NCBI GenBank assembly: GCA_021234155.1 | Contig: JAJEKV010000033.1 | Span: 3,143,454-3,207,453, forward strand | Origin: Isoetes taiwanensis | Lineage: Eukaryota > Streptophyta > Lycopodiopsida > Isoetales > Isoetaceae | DNA: 64,000 nt | Direction of reading: 5' to 3' | Shown here: positions 21,385-33,200 of the stretch, one piece after another | How the letters are laid out: every line of letters begins with the position of its first letter | Numbering within the stretch: position 1 is the first letter of the stretch | The notes under the pieces: generated by a model | Databases searched by the model: none | What the model was told of the DNA's origin: nothing | The model's input: the letters and a program-made list of their open reading frames with translations, nothing else | Made by a program: the position numbers and the translations under genes

Positions 21385-23014
21385 AAGGTTTACTCATGTC
21401 TGGAATCAATAGAATAGGCGCTGAAGTCAGCAACCTCTTCAGCATATCCATTGCCTGCTGTTGCTTCACTGTCCATTGCCATTGGACATTAGTTTTCAAC
21501 AACATAGTTAAAGCAGCTGCAATCTTGGCAAACTTCCAGACAAATCTGCGATAACTGGCCAATCCCAAGAAACTACGCAACTCCGATACAGCTTCCGTCT
21601 TCTTGGGATCCACAGCTACACCTTCAGCAGATACAATGTGGCCCAAATATTCCACCTGTGCTTTCAAAAATTCACACTTTGACATTTTTGCATACAACTT
21701 ATGCTGTCTGAGCAGAGTTAACACAGAACGCAAATGATTCAAATGCTCATCTAAGGTTTTGCTATACACCAGGATATCATCTAGAAATACTTCAACAAAA
21801 GTATCAAGACATCCTGCAAAAACCTCATTCATCATTCTGGAAAAAGTAGCAGGAGCATTCGTTAGTCCAAAAGGCATCACCAGAAATTCAAAATGACCAA
21901 AAGTGGTCCTGAAGGCAGTCTTATGAACATCCGACTCCTTCACCCTTATCTGGTGATAACCACTGCGCAAATCCAACTTAGAAAAATACTTAGCTCCTGT
22001 TAATCTATCCATGATCTCATCAATCCTAGGCAAGGGGTACCTATTCTTGATCGTGATCTTATTCAAGGCACGATAATCAATGCACATCCGCATTGATCCG
22101 CCCTTTTTCTTGACTAGAATGACAGGAGCACCATAAGGGGATTTGCTAGGTCTCACAAACCCTTTGGCTAACAGCTCATGAACCTGCTTCTTTACCTCCT
22201 CTTGTTCCAATATGGACAATCTATAAGGGCTACGAAACACAGGTTTGGATCCAGGCTCTAAATCAATCTCATGTTCAATCTCTCTACTAGGTGGAAGGCC
22301 TTCAGGCAGTTCCTCCGGGAACACGTCCTGAAATTCATTCAACAGATCCTGCAACTCTCTCTGGCCTTTTGAATTCTCTATGACCTCACTATCAGCACTC
22401 ATATGACAGCACTCAACAGCAGGATAACATTCATCAATAAATAGAAGAAAACATTGATTGGAAGATTTACGTACCAGTTTCTTGACCTGAAGCGACGACA
22501 CGAGCTTGGAAGCTCCCGTCAAAGGACTCCCCTGTAGATAGATCTCACGTCCATCGTGCTTCAACGTCACCTGGTGAGTATTCCAATCTATTGCAGTAGG
22601 CTTAACCCGCTGCAACCATGTTATCCCCAGCACCACATCATACCGGCCAACATCCAAGAGATCAAAGTCAAGCCTTTCCTGGTATCCTTGAATACACAAG
22701 GGCACCCCAATAGCTTTACGATCCTCCACCTGAGAATCGTTCACAAAAGGCCCATCTACCTTGTACTTATTAGTCTTTACACAAGGTAGGTGCAGTTCTT
22801 CCACCAACTTAGAAGATACAAACATGTCAGAAGAGCCACAATCCAGTAACACAACAACGTTTTGGCCCATGATTCTGCCCAAGAATCTGATTACACGTCC
22901 AGCAAACATGTCCATGATGTCCTTGCTTGCGGGCTTATCCAGTGCGCACAGCTCTTCCATGGCAATGGCTGAAACCGTCTTAGATTCCAATACTTCCTCA
23001 ACCTTTTCAGTCAC
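21260..23014 (-). pseudogene. gypsy protease, reverse transcriptase and RNase H
   Basis: The frame is open for about 584 codons. The protease motif is [17 protein letters not shown], a DCGSS variant of the usual D-S/T-G. RT blocks follow: [81 protein letters not shown], and the catalytic [10 protein letters not shown]. RNase H starts with [16 protein letters not shown] and ends [10 protein letters not shown] at the frameshift. RT copies the element RNA into DNA in the particle. Start codon choice is not meaningful because gag upstream is normally translated first. The LDD box is intact. Confidence 0.93.
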
Positions 23015-23059
23015 GTTTGCTTTCTTGTTATCAGCTTTCTTGTTCTGTGGCTGAGAGCA

Positions 23060-24100
23060 TTCACGACTAATGTGCCCAGGTTCCCCACACCTATAGCAGA
23101 AAATCCCCTTCCTGGGACCACCGGACTTAGAGTCCGCTTTACGCTTTTTGGACTCTCCACCTGCAGACTTAGACTTAGGTCGCTTTCGGACTTTTCGACT
23201 TTTTTTCTTCTTGAAGAACCTGTTTTTTTTCTTCTTTGAGAACTTAGGGACGCCCTCTTAAAGGACTCATCCTCTTCCCGAAGTGACGAGCTAACATCGT
23301 TGCCCTCTCAAAATCCTCGGGCTTCAACCCGATTATCTGCTTCTTGAGAGCAACACTAGATAGACCACCTAAAAAGAAATCAACCTGCCGAGCCTCGGTC
23401 AAGTCTCCAACCCTGTGGATATAACCCCGTACCTTATTGATATAAGCATTGAGAGAACACATGCGCTACGGTACCATAACTTCTCAAAGCGCACCACGCA
23501 GCATCATCTTTGAGGTGCATACTCCCCAATAAAGTACTTCACGAAATCGGACCGGTATTCACCTCCTTTTTTCATGGTAGGACCATTCCACCAACTATAG
23601 GCGTCCGATTTCACCAAGATTACGCAATAAACAATCGCGCCTTATCACCTTTATTGGTAGCCTCAAAAAGGTTTCAAGCTTGTCAATCCAAGCCATCGCC
23701 TCCCCTCAAGAGTGCCTTTCCCATCCCAATCCGGGATCTTCGTGGCTTCGATCTACGGATGTCCTCCTTGCTCAATCCGAACTCTTCGATTCGCCGCTCC
23801 CAAAGACTAGCTCTGTGTACATCGGGTCCACTACCACAACCGCCGGAGACTTTCCCTTCTCCATGGAGACTTCCCTAGCCATCCCGTGCAGCAAGGGTCT
23901 CCAAAGCAGTTCTCATAGCGATCTGAGTATCAATACGCCTTTGAGGTCTCTTTGCACTCCCAAAGAAGTCCTCACCCCACTTCGCCGTGCATGGTCTCCG
24001 TGTTCTTCGGGTTTCAGATGCTGCAGCAGCTAGCCCTTCAGACGGGCTCCTCCTCCATAGGAGTCGCCGTGTCCGCTACAATATGTAATGCGCCTTTGAC
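23060..24100 (-). pseudogene. gypsy gag with one zinc knuckle
   Basis: A CCHC knuckle [14 protein letters not shown] is encoded on the minus strand at about 23062-23103. It is preceded by a lysine/serine-rich stretch with two long K/R runs (23120-23240). The capsid remnant 23244-23462 reads GYIHRVGDLTEARQVDFFLGGL, here given only as its first and last parts: GYIHRVGDL and FFLGGL. A block DAYSWWNG on the minus strand near 23600 belongs to the same capsid. Several frameshifts and stops separate these parts, and the N-terminus (23700-24100) is decayed. Gag forms the particle. Confidence 0.75.
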
Positions 24101-24162
24101 TAGTCTCCGTGCTCCATCTCGGCTACTCAAGGTCCAAGTAAGAACTTAGGCTCGATACCATC

Positions 24163-25734
24163 ATATTTAACCAAAATTTTAGTACCAAAAATTTCGATTT
24201 GTATTCACATCAAACCATCAGAGCAAGTACTGCCTCGCACGAGGCTATATACATGAAAGCCACGTATACAGATAACAAGACGACAACACAAGATAACTAA
24301 ATGCACACGCATGCTCCGCCAGCTATCAAACAGCCTGCACCAGCTTCCACGTGTTAGTAACATGCATAAGAGTTATCCAGTATGTCAACATGAAGCAACG
24401 ACTGACGGACTGCTAGTACACACATATGGAATCCACCACACGCACCATAGCATCTGCCCAGCAGACACACCCCACCATATCTAGACAGTACGTCGTCTAG
24501 AACCCCCGCGCTGGTGGATCCAATGTAAGGGAGAAACTGCAAACATCTTAAGAGCCTAGGTTACTAGACTGTTGGTTAGACCCAGCACCATCCCATACCG
24601 GTGACAGATTTTACCTCACTAGCACATATAGTTCTTTACCAGATAAGCCACGCTTATCCATACAGACGTAATGCATAAAACTCCCTTGAAGAAGTACTTC
24701 CACACTTCTTCATTCTCTGCAACTCCTCTTGCAGAGCTAAGTATCATAATGATACTTAAATAGACTCTTGTGATACTGGACTATTGATTCACGCTTAACA
24801 TCGTCCCATACCAATGCTAGGCGCATGGCACAGAAGAGCTTATGGCTGTATGAACAGGCCTGCTAACAGAAGGCTGGCCACCACCCTTCTCAATCACGAC
24901 TACAGGCTTAACTATAGCCTTGGTAGGCCTTACCCAGATTTATGAGAGAACAACTAGGAAGCCCACCTAGCTGCCTAGTATGATTGCTAGAGAGTGGCAT
25001 GGACAAACTTATTTGTTTAGTTCAGGTATTTCTGGACTACCATAAACAGCCCAGTAATTTTAACATTCTCCACCCAAAGGCAGGAGACCCACCTGAACTC
25101 CCACTCCGGCTGTAGAATCGCTCTCCAGAAGCCTACACAGACTTCCTAGCAATTGACCGGTTTCCACCCTCTGCAAATCCGTTCCTCTCAATACCCAATC
25201 CGGCTCCTGTAGTCTTCCGGCCTGCTTTCCTTCTGTGTCCATTCCTGTTAACAGTTCTGACCTGAAGACCCAAAGCCTCCCCAATTGTGGCTAAGCCACG
25301 TGGTACTGCCCTAGAAGGGCAGGTGATTCTGCCGGAAGCCAAAACCGGCTCCCATCCGACCTCGGATCCAATTCCAAAATCCGGCAGCTGTCCGGTTCTG
25401 CCGCCTGATCCCAAATGATGGGAATCCTTGCCAACGTGGCAGAGCCACGTGGCAGCATACTGGCAGCAGCACGCCCTGGTCGGGGGCAGATCCGGTGGCC
25501 CAGGCTTCCACTCGAGCCAGCCTGTTCATGCTGCAACGGCAGCCCGTTGGTGGCATCCCCGATTTTGGGGTGCTCACCTTTTCCACACCCAATGGTTTAT
25601 AAAACCATTAACTCACCTTTTAAACAAGTAATGGTTTTTCAACCATTAAGGTATTCATAAGCTTCATTATGCCAAACATTAGCATGCATGCAAAATATCC
25701 AACAATGGTCTGCTAAAAATATTTAGGCATAACA
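24163..25734 (-). repeat. gypsy 5' LTR
   Basis: It is nearly identical to the left LTR outside the missing 780-base segment. The left edge has mutated (tatttaacc in place of tgttacgaacc). The primer site on the minus strand abuts it at 24151-24162. Confidence 0.9.
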
Positions 25735-25739
25735 AATCC

Positions 25740-25890
25740 TTAACCTTTAACCTTTATAATATTAAATTACAACCAAGTTTCGATCCTTAGGTTTATTTGG
25801 GTCTTGAAGTGCAGGCTTCCAGTTTCCCTGTTGATTGGTCTCTTCTGCTTACAAAATTATATGATGACATCTATTCTCCTGTATTTAATG
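25740..25890 (-). repeat. copia 5' LTR, second part
   Basis: Matches 11163-11313 of the left LTR. The terminal CA is replaced by TG at 25889-25890. The copia target copy TCTTA follows at 25891-25895. Confidence 0.88.
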
Positions 25891-25895
25891 TCTTA

Positions 25896-26421
25896 CATCA
25901 GGTTCCATGTATTCTCCAGGAATGTGCTAATGTCAAATTCTTATGCCAACACTGAGATAGAGGAAGCATTGAAGTAGACTTCTATTTGTTTGGATTACCT
26001 TATTTGTGTATTATTCCCCATTCCGTGTATGCCAGATTCAACTTTGGAACTTCTAGCAGTCAAGTCTATTTTATTAATTGAGCACCCTCCGCTGAGCCAA
26101 TAATTTTCTTCAACCATGGAGATCAACAAAAAAACAACACAATCTTTAAAGCCTAATCCCAAGCTAGAGATAGATGCCTATCTTAAATTCTTTAAATTGT
26201 ACAACTTTATATGAGGACGCTTTATATGCAGGAAAAAAGAATTTTAAAATCTCTTGTTTTAGTGTGTTATGGGACGTGTTGTTTTTCCACATCTACACAT
26301 ATCTAAACATATATAACTCAGTTTAGAGTTTTTCATTTTTGTTTTTGTTCCCTTCAATTTTTCTGCGCCGCAATCTATGTTTACATTTTGTTGACACGTC
26401 TTTATTGGTAACATCTGATGC
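25896..26421. other. unassigned flank of the nested block
   Basis: This is the sequence that lay downstream of the copia insertion site. I cannot extend the PPR fragment into it, and no other gene is visible. Confidence 0.4.
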
Positions 26422-26639
26422 TGTAACCTGTCGCGAATATGATCTGTAACCTGTCGCGACATGCATTACCTGATGTTGTAACCTGTCGGTGAGCAGTCTT
26501 GCAAATCTAAGGTGGACAGCTTGATCCGGCATTTGCCTATATAAGAAGCGATGCCCACTCTGTAATTGTGAATTTTTGCTCAAATCGGTTCTGCTCCAGA
26601 CGACGCCGTTTGATTGCTTTTGATTGCTTCCAGGTAAGT
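26422..26639 (+). promoter_or_regulatory. promoter-like region with three repeated boxes and a first-exon donor
   Basis: The box TGTAACCTGTCG occurs at 26422, 26445 and 26477; the first two continue CGA. A TATATAAG lies at 26538-26545, about 50 bases beyond the last box. A strong splice donor CAG/GTAAGT is at 26631-26639, roughly 60 bases after the expected transcription start. This layout fits a plant promoter with a short 5' untranslated first exon. No coding exon that I recognise follows in the next 3 kb. Confidence 0.45.
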
Positions 26640-29606
26640 CTATTCCAGTCAGTTGAGTCTACTTCGTTTGATTGCAATGTTTTACTTGAACCCGGCCCTG
26701 GATCCTTTTAGACCCAAGCACAAACCCTTGGTATAGCCGCTGCAATAATCGGCTAAATACATTCTTGCCTTTTTGTAGAATCAAAACATGAACAGAACAA
26801 AGTGGGAATTCATACTGGCTTCCAGTTCTCCTGCGTAATCAAACCAGTTAACTTAAAGGTAAGAAAGCGTTCGTTGCTCTATCAACGAAATCCAAAAGGT
26901 AAGAAATGCGATTGAGATGGAAATGATCTGCATTTGTTCCGCCAGTAATTGCAAATGTAGCGCAAGCATGAAACTCGAGTATGATGCTAATGTTCCACCC
27001 TTAGTGTCAAAGTGCTACACATAGAATTAAAGGTTTTCAGAGACTGCTCCATTTGCCAGGTTTAGGACTGTCATCTTATTTTATGTAACATATGCATGAC
27101 AGAATGTGCATTTAAATAAGATGAAATTTGAAAACAAGCTTTCGGTTTTTAGCCCCTTCTCAGCTTTCTGGTTCTTTGATTAATGTGCAGGGAATAGAGA
27201 TAGAGAGTATTTAGATAGGGCTAATTTATGCCTTGAGCCAGTCTTTTATCTCGATAACTTGTTGGCACCTGCCAATACCTTCAATAATATTTTTGGCACT
27301 GCATTCTTGCCAGCTCTGCCACTTATCTTGATCTACAGCAAAAAATATATGCTTCGAAGTACCTGAACGAGTTTATGATACTCATTGCAGACATCTTCAG
27401 CTCCCTCGCTGCCGGCATTTTCTCTCAAACCCCCTTTTTATTTTAAACAAATGTAACTTTGGCCAAGGACAAGTTTAAACGCAAATGCTAATTAACAAAT
27501 CCATCAATTCAAAAACCTGATTGTAGGTTGTCCTGGTTAGATGTCCAGGCAGCACTACCATTGATTTAGCAAAATAATTTTTTTTACCTGGTTTCAGCTT
27601 CCGGAGAAACCACCGGTAAGGTTGCCACTTGCTTCCAGTCTCTTCAGGAAAACCAAGAGCCTTCCTAGATCTAAAAGACGGAACCATCTATGTTGCAAGA
27701 ATGCAAACAACCTTGTGTCCCACATATTTACTTAACCTGCTGGGCTTGCCGGATTACATTGTAATCTTAAACCTGTGTAAACCCAGAAATAGCCCTTTAA
27801 ACTTGTGGACAAATAAGTGGAAGCTATTTTTTGCTATTTTCCAAAAATGTGGAGTGAAGGAGCTATTATAGGTTTTCTTCAAAACCCGCTCAAAGGGAAA
27901 AGGGGTCCGTACATTTTTGGTTAATGTAGAAGGCACGGAAGAGGATTTCGAACCAACTGGAAGCAGGAAATTGGAAGGAATTGATTGGCGGTATTTGGTC
28001 TTAGAATATGTCTGAAGGGCTAATCCGAAGGGGTGATTACTCAATGGGCAGCTTTCCTGTGGTGTTGGTCAGAATTATTAGCAATTTGATGCTCTAACTG
28101 GAGTTGCATGTAAATTTTATGGGAGTTACTAAAAGATGGTCTCCTATATATGGGTGCATTTCACACTCCAAGATGATGTTGATGGTTACCCTAGATGTGG
28201 TGTCATGGCCACATCCTAGCTGTTCGATGCTTCAATCTCTTGGAATCACCAATGTCTAGGATTTGACCACAACACGACATCCAGGTTAGATATATTATCT
28301 TGGGCGGCTGGATAATTTATGATGATCTCATAGTTATAGGTGTATATGAATGATAGTGAACCTCAAGCCCTTAGAGTTAGAGGTGATATCCACATTTAGC
28401 CAATGATCTAGACCCTTTATGTTGAAAGGGTTCATGGTTGATAGCATGATTGTAGTATTTGGTATCAACCTCGTGGTACTGTTATAAGGCACCAAGCAAG
28501 CCCAAAGACATTTCTTGAACGCTGTACAATGTAGTATTTCATGGTAGTGACAGATATGAGATGCCAACCAAACCCAAAGGATACTTCTTTAATGCTTTTA
28601 ATGCTTCTAAGTACTTTATCTGTCTCGACAATGTCCCATAAAACAATATAGAGATCTTGGTATTCTCATCGTGTTCTTCATGCGATTGAATAATTAGCCA
28701 CATTAGCTTGGAAAAATGAGTTATGATCGACATTAACCTTAGGAATTGAATTTTTATAAACATCAACCTTAGGAATTGAATTCTCCACAAATGAATAATT
28801 AGCTTAAATTTATTACTAGGTCCATTGAGTTTTGTTGGGAATTCTAGGTATTAGGACTTCAGTGCGAGGTGTTCAATTCCACGAATTTGGTAGTTAGAAT
28901 TCATAATAATTTTATGTGTGAACCTGGGTATTCGACCATGGTCGGAAGTAGTTAATGCACACCAAGTTATCCACATTGACCTTAGTTATCTGGATCAGAA
29001 TTAGAATTTGGACATAATCCTGCGAGAATTCCCCAATAATTTGATAAAACGTACATGGGTTGTCATATTTGACGAAAACATATGCACATGGGGTACGTCA
29101 CAATGTATCTTTGACCTAAATTGGGATGCAAGAAATTGACTTTGCTATTTTTATTAGCCATTTGTGCAAGAGACCGTGGCACGAATGTTGGTGGCAAAAC
29201 TATGCCAAATGAAAAGAGATTTGATAAAGAATTTAAGTGATATTAAACGTTTTTTTTTTGTTTTGTTTTTTGTTTTTTTAAACCCTTTGGGTTGGATGCT
29301 TCATCGCTTGAGATGCCTCTACCTTGATTGTCTTTTCATATCAGTTTTGATAGTTATCTCTATGCTCAATAGGGAATTTGTTTGCTTGATAAGTTTGTTA
29401 TCATTTGAGGTAGGAGATTGGGTATGTACCAGACTCATTTATTTTGTGGTTTTGTGTTATAGCTTTGAGAATAAGCTTTTGCTAGTGTTGACATGAGTTT
29501 GGAAGAAAGAAGGTGAACAAAACAATATCAAGTAAGTATCTATCCCCCTCCATTGTTGTCTTGAGGCGTCAATAATTTATCTAAAATAGGACGTACGTAA
29601 AGCATC
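26640..29606. other. unassigned 3 kb region
   Basis: AT-rich, with no frame showing a known domain on either strand. There is a 31-bp duplication (ttaggaattgaatt units at 28738 and 28769) and a T-rich run at 29248-29279. It may be the body of a non-coding transcript from the promoter-like site, or decayed mobile DNA including the 5' part of the Helitron that follows. Confidence 0.4.
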
Positions 29607-29670
29607 ATGGATGATAATGATAGAATTGTAGAAGGGGATGTAGCTGAGAGATATAGAAAGAAAGCACGAC

Positions 29671-29688
29671 AGAGAGAGAGAGAGAGAG
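29671..29688. repeat. (AG)n run causing a frameshift
   Basis: An ATG at 29607 opens a frame that ends in TAG shortly after this run. The repeat region of the Rep protein starts at 29689 in another frame. A change in AG copy number explains the break. Confidence 0.8.
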
Positions 29689-30260
29689 CGCTATGCAAAT
29701 CTGACCGAGGGAGATAGGGAGAGGATACGAGAAAGAACTAGAGAGCGTGCAAGGCAACGACGAGCTAAAATATCAGAAGAAAGAAGTGTAGAACAAACAG
29801 CTACAGCTGTGGATCAGCAGAGTGGTACGATAAATTTGAATAGTTCTGCTGAAGAGTGTTACATAGATTTAGCTGAACAGAATATAGAAAGAAGACGATG
29901 TAAGAGAAGAGAACGTTATGCCAACTTATCAGAAGAAGATAGAGAGAGCATACGTCAAAAAGAAAGAGAACGTTATGCAAACCTACCCGAGGAGGACAAA
30001 GACGTGATACGATATAGAAGGGTAGAATGTTACGCAAGTTTAACCCCGGTGGACAGGGATAGGATACGAGAGATAGAGAGAGAGCGTTATACAAAGCTTT
30101 CAGAGGACGATCGACTGAGAATGCGACAAAGGGAGGTAAAGCACTATGCACAACTATCTGAGGATGATAGAGAGAATATACGGCAAAGAAACGTAGAACG
30201 ATATGCAAGTTTGAATGAGCAAGATAGATTTAGAATGAGACAAAGGGCTAGAGAGCGTTC
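29689..30260 (+). repeat. 57-bp (19-residue) repeats in the Helitron N-terminus
   Basis: Six consecutive 19-residue units follow the pattern ERYANLSEEDRESIRQKER (29908-30249), with one more diverged copy at 29689-29745. Each unit is rich in R, E and D and is likely helical. They resemble STPR-type DNA-binding repeats, although those are 23 residues long, so the relation is not certain. Confidence 0.85.
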
Positions 30261-33200
30261 AGGACGATCTCACTCTATGCATATACTGCAGAGAGATGTA
30301 ACATCTGAAACTGTAGATACCATATCAACATCGTCAAACCAAACACAAATTCTAGGAAATGGTACTACGGGAGGGGTAGCATTAGAGGCTTCGGCACATT
30401 GGCGATCTCGTGCACGACAAATGAATGTCGCAATTAGTCGAACATATGCCATGTGCTCTTGGATTAAAAGATGCACATATTGTCAAATCCCGTTGCTCAA
30501 CGTGGAGCATGATGGATTCTGTTGCAATAAAGGGGAATGGTTATTGCCTGTCCTACCCCCTTTACCCACAGCATTGAACAACCTATACGATGTGCAAGAA
30601 TTTGCTAAGTTAGCAAGAAAAGTGAATAGGTTATTCTGCTTCAGCGTGCTTGGAGTGAGTGGTGGATTCGTAAATTTGGATTTTCCTTCATCCGTAACTA
30701 TTACAGGGCGAACATATCATCGAATACGGCTGACCACAGAATCAGGGCATCCAATACATTGGTATGTGTATGACGAGTTTGAAAGATATGCACAAGGTCG
30801 AGAGCAGCAAGTACCATTCCAATGGATTGCTATTGTCAGTTCGATCCTTGATCAAGTCAACCCATTCATTCAAAACCTTCGAACTATGGGAAGCATGCAT
30901 GTACCATCGGCATACATTACAATTCAAGGGGCAATTGCGAGTAACGAAATAGCAGCCATTGCAGACGCTAGTAATACAGCAGACATTTGTCCTCGAGTAG
31001 CTGGTTTTTGGGTTCGGAGTGAAGGAGAACCAACTTTCATGAACATCCTAGATCCTATGTATGAACCGCTGCAATATCCGCTTTTCTTCCCACACGGTAC
31101 TATTGGATGGGGGCTTGGAAATGAACATGGCCTTACACAATTGCAGTGGTACAGGACTAGATTGCTACACGAGGAGCGCTTTCTTCAATTAGGTCGTCTA
31201 TGCGAAGAATATCTGGTCGACATGTATTCTAGGGTAGAGGACGCTCGATTAAACTACTTCAGAACGCCATCATTTCGGAATAGAAGAGTGCAATATGATG
31301 AGGACTATTCTGAACGCGAAAACGATGCTCAGAGTGACATTATTTTACCATCGTCCTTCTTGGGGTGTCGGAGATGGTGCTCTGTCCAAGTCGCAGATGC
31401 ATTAGCACTGTCTAGATCAAAAGGTCGTCCAACATTATTCATCACTATGACTACGAATACTGATTGGCCAGAAATACAAGCCCGACTAAGACCAAGACAA
31501 AATGCATCCGACATTCCTATGATTGTTGTTCGCTGTTTCCATGGAAGATTACAACGTTTAAAGGAGCTGCTTCATAAATTCTTCCAATGCATATCATATG
31601 TGATAACAGTCATAGAATTTCAAAAGCGTGGATTGCCACATGCTCATCTCGTTTTGCGCACTGAACTCGACATACCAATCGAGTGCATAGATGAGATGAT
31701 CTCAGCTGAATTGCCTACAGATCCCATTCTTCGAGGACAAGTTCAAAAATTTATGATGCACAGGCACACCGAAAGGTGTTCTCCAAATGGCAGTCCTTGT
31801 TGCTATAAGTATCCAAAAGATGTCAACCCAACAACGCATCTTGATTCGAAGGGTTACGTACAGTATAGACGGAGAACTATAGACGATGTATGAGTGGTTC
31901 CATACAATGCCTTCCTTCTACATGAATTGGATTGTCACATTATGGTGGATGTTGCATCGACAGTCCATGTATTCTCCTACCTTTATGGTTACATTTACAA
32001 AGGATTCGACACTGCTAGTTTTCAAGTAAGCCAAGAACGGCACTCGGCTTTCATACCACCATCCTTAAACAATCAAGATGAAGCGGTTGCAGAGTCCTCG
32101 TTAAGAAACAATGGTCAAAGAGGAAATACCACATGCCAACTATCAGGGCATGCACCATCTGAAGAAACCGCTAGCCGACCTCCTAAAAATGAAATACAGG
32201 ATTACTTGAGGGCGCGTTATCTATCGGCAACAGAGGCGGCGTGGAGAACAATGTCATATGACATAACAAATAAGTCTCCTGCGGTCAAATGCTTGCCCCT
32301 ACATATGCCACATCTGAATACAAGGTCACTATTAGATCGATATTTCTTGCGTCCTCTGGATCTCGAGTTTGATGCCATCACATACATCCAATACCATGAG
32401 CAATACACGTTGTCTATACATAACCCGACATTAGGAATTGAATTTGGAGCCCACGTGGAACAAGAGCGGGAGGGGTTCACGAGGAACGTAGTGAGGAAGA
32501 GGGTAAGGCAGCCAATTATATGTAGGATACGTTTGTTATTGCCTCGAGTGGGAGAGGCATTCTACTTGAGACAAATCCTGCTGCACCGCCCTGCGAGGAC
32601 ATGGGATGAACTGAAAATCGTTAATGGACAACAATATGAAACGTACCAACAGGCTGCAGAGGCAGAAGGGCTGCTTGCGGCACATAACGAGGGTGTGTTA
32701 ATGATGGAAGAAGCTGTTTCCTTATCATTGAGTCCCAAACAACTACGATTTCTTTTTGCCATGGTACTGTTAGATCAAGGTCCAGCGATTGAACTATGGA
32801 GCAGGTTCAAAGCGGCAATGAGTGTCGACATGCTAGACGAGTACCCAAATGAAGAAACAATCGCCTTTAATGAATCCCTTCATTTAATCAACAACATTCT
32901 AATGCAACATAGTACCAATATCATGGCGTTTGGTCTCGGACTCTGACCTCGTCTTGGAAGAGATGTCATGCATCGATTAAGTAAAATTTTTGGACCATGG
33001 GGCGTGACTTAGATCAGGTAATGCAAATGACGAGCATAATGAAAAATGACCAACAAAAGATATACAACTTCGTTCGAGAATGGCTTGAATCCCCAGAAAG
33101 CAACCAACCTTTGTTCATCGATGGAAAGGCCGGCAGGGGTAAAACATTCCTACTAAATTGCATATGCCTGTTGATACGAGGCAAGCAAGGTATAATTCTC

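Larger units (their letters stand above)
17164..25734 (-). mobile_element. Ty3/gypsy element with chromodomain
   Basis: The flanking duplication is AATCC (17159-17163 and 25735-25739). LTRs lie at 17164-19559 and about 24163-25734. The order on the minus strand is 5' LTR, PBS (TGGTATCGAGCC, near 24151-24162), gag, protease, RT, RNase H, integrase, chromodomain, polypurine tract (CCAGGGGGGAGTAAT, 19560-19574) and 3' LTR. The shared LTR parts differ at only a few bases, so it is younger than the copia host. A single frameshift near 21260-21380 splits pol. Confidence 0.95.
2886..25890 (-). mobile_element. Ty1/copia element with three nested insertions
   Basis: Both LTRs are about 540 bp once the insertions are removed. 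The left (3') LTR is 2886-2927 plus 10815-11313; the right (5') LTR is 16777-17163 plus 25740-25890. The flanking duplication is TCTTA (2881-2885 and 25891-25895). The left terminus is TG, but the last two bases of the right LTR are TG instead of the expected CA. The PBS is at 16763-16776 and a purine tract (minus strand) at 11314-11327. Coding pieces on the minus strand run gag, zinc knuckles, integrase, reverse transcriptase and RNase H, the copia order. The LTRs differ at several sites and pol is frameshifted, so the element is old and dead. Confidence 0.93.

Noticed and set aside
26571-29606. A protein gene downstream of the promoter-like site
   Set aside because: No frame on either strand shows a recognisable domain, and candidate acceptors lead into stop-rich sequence.
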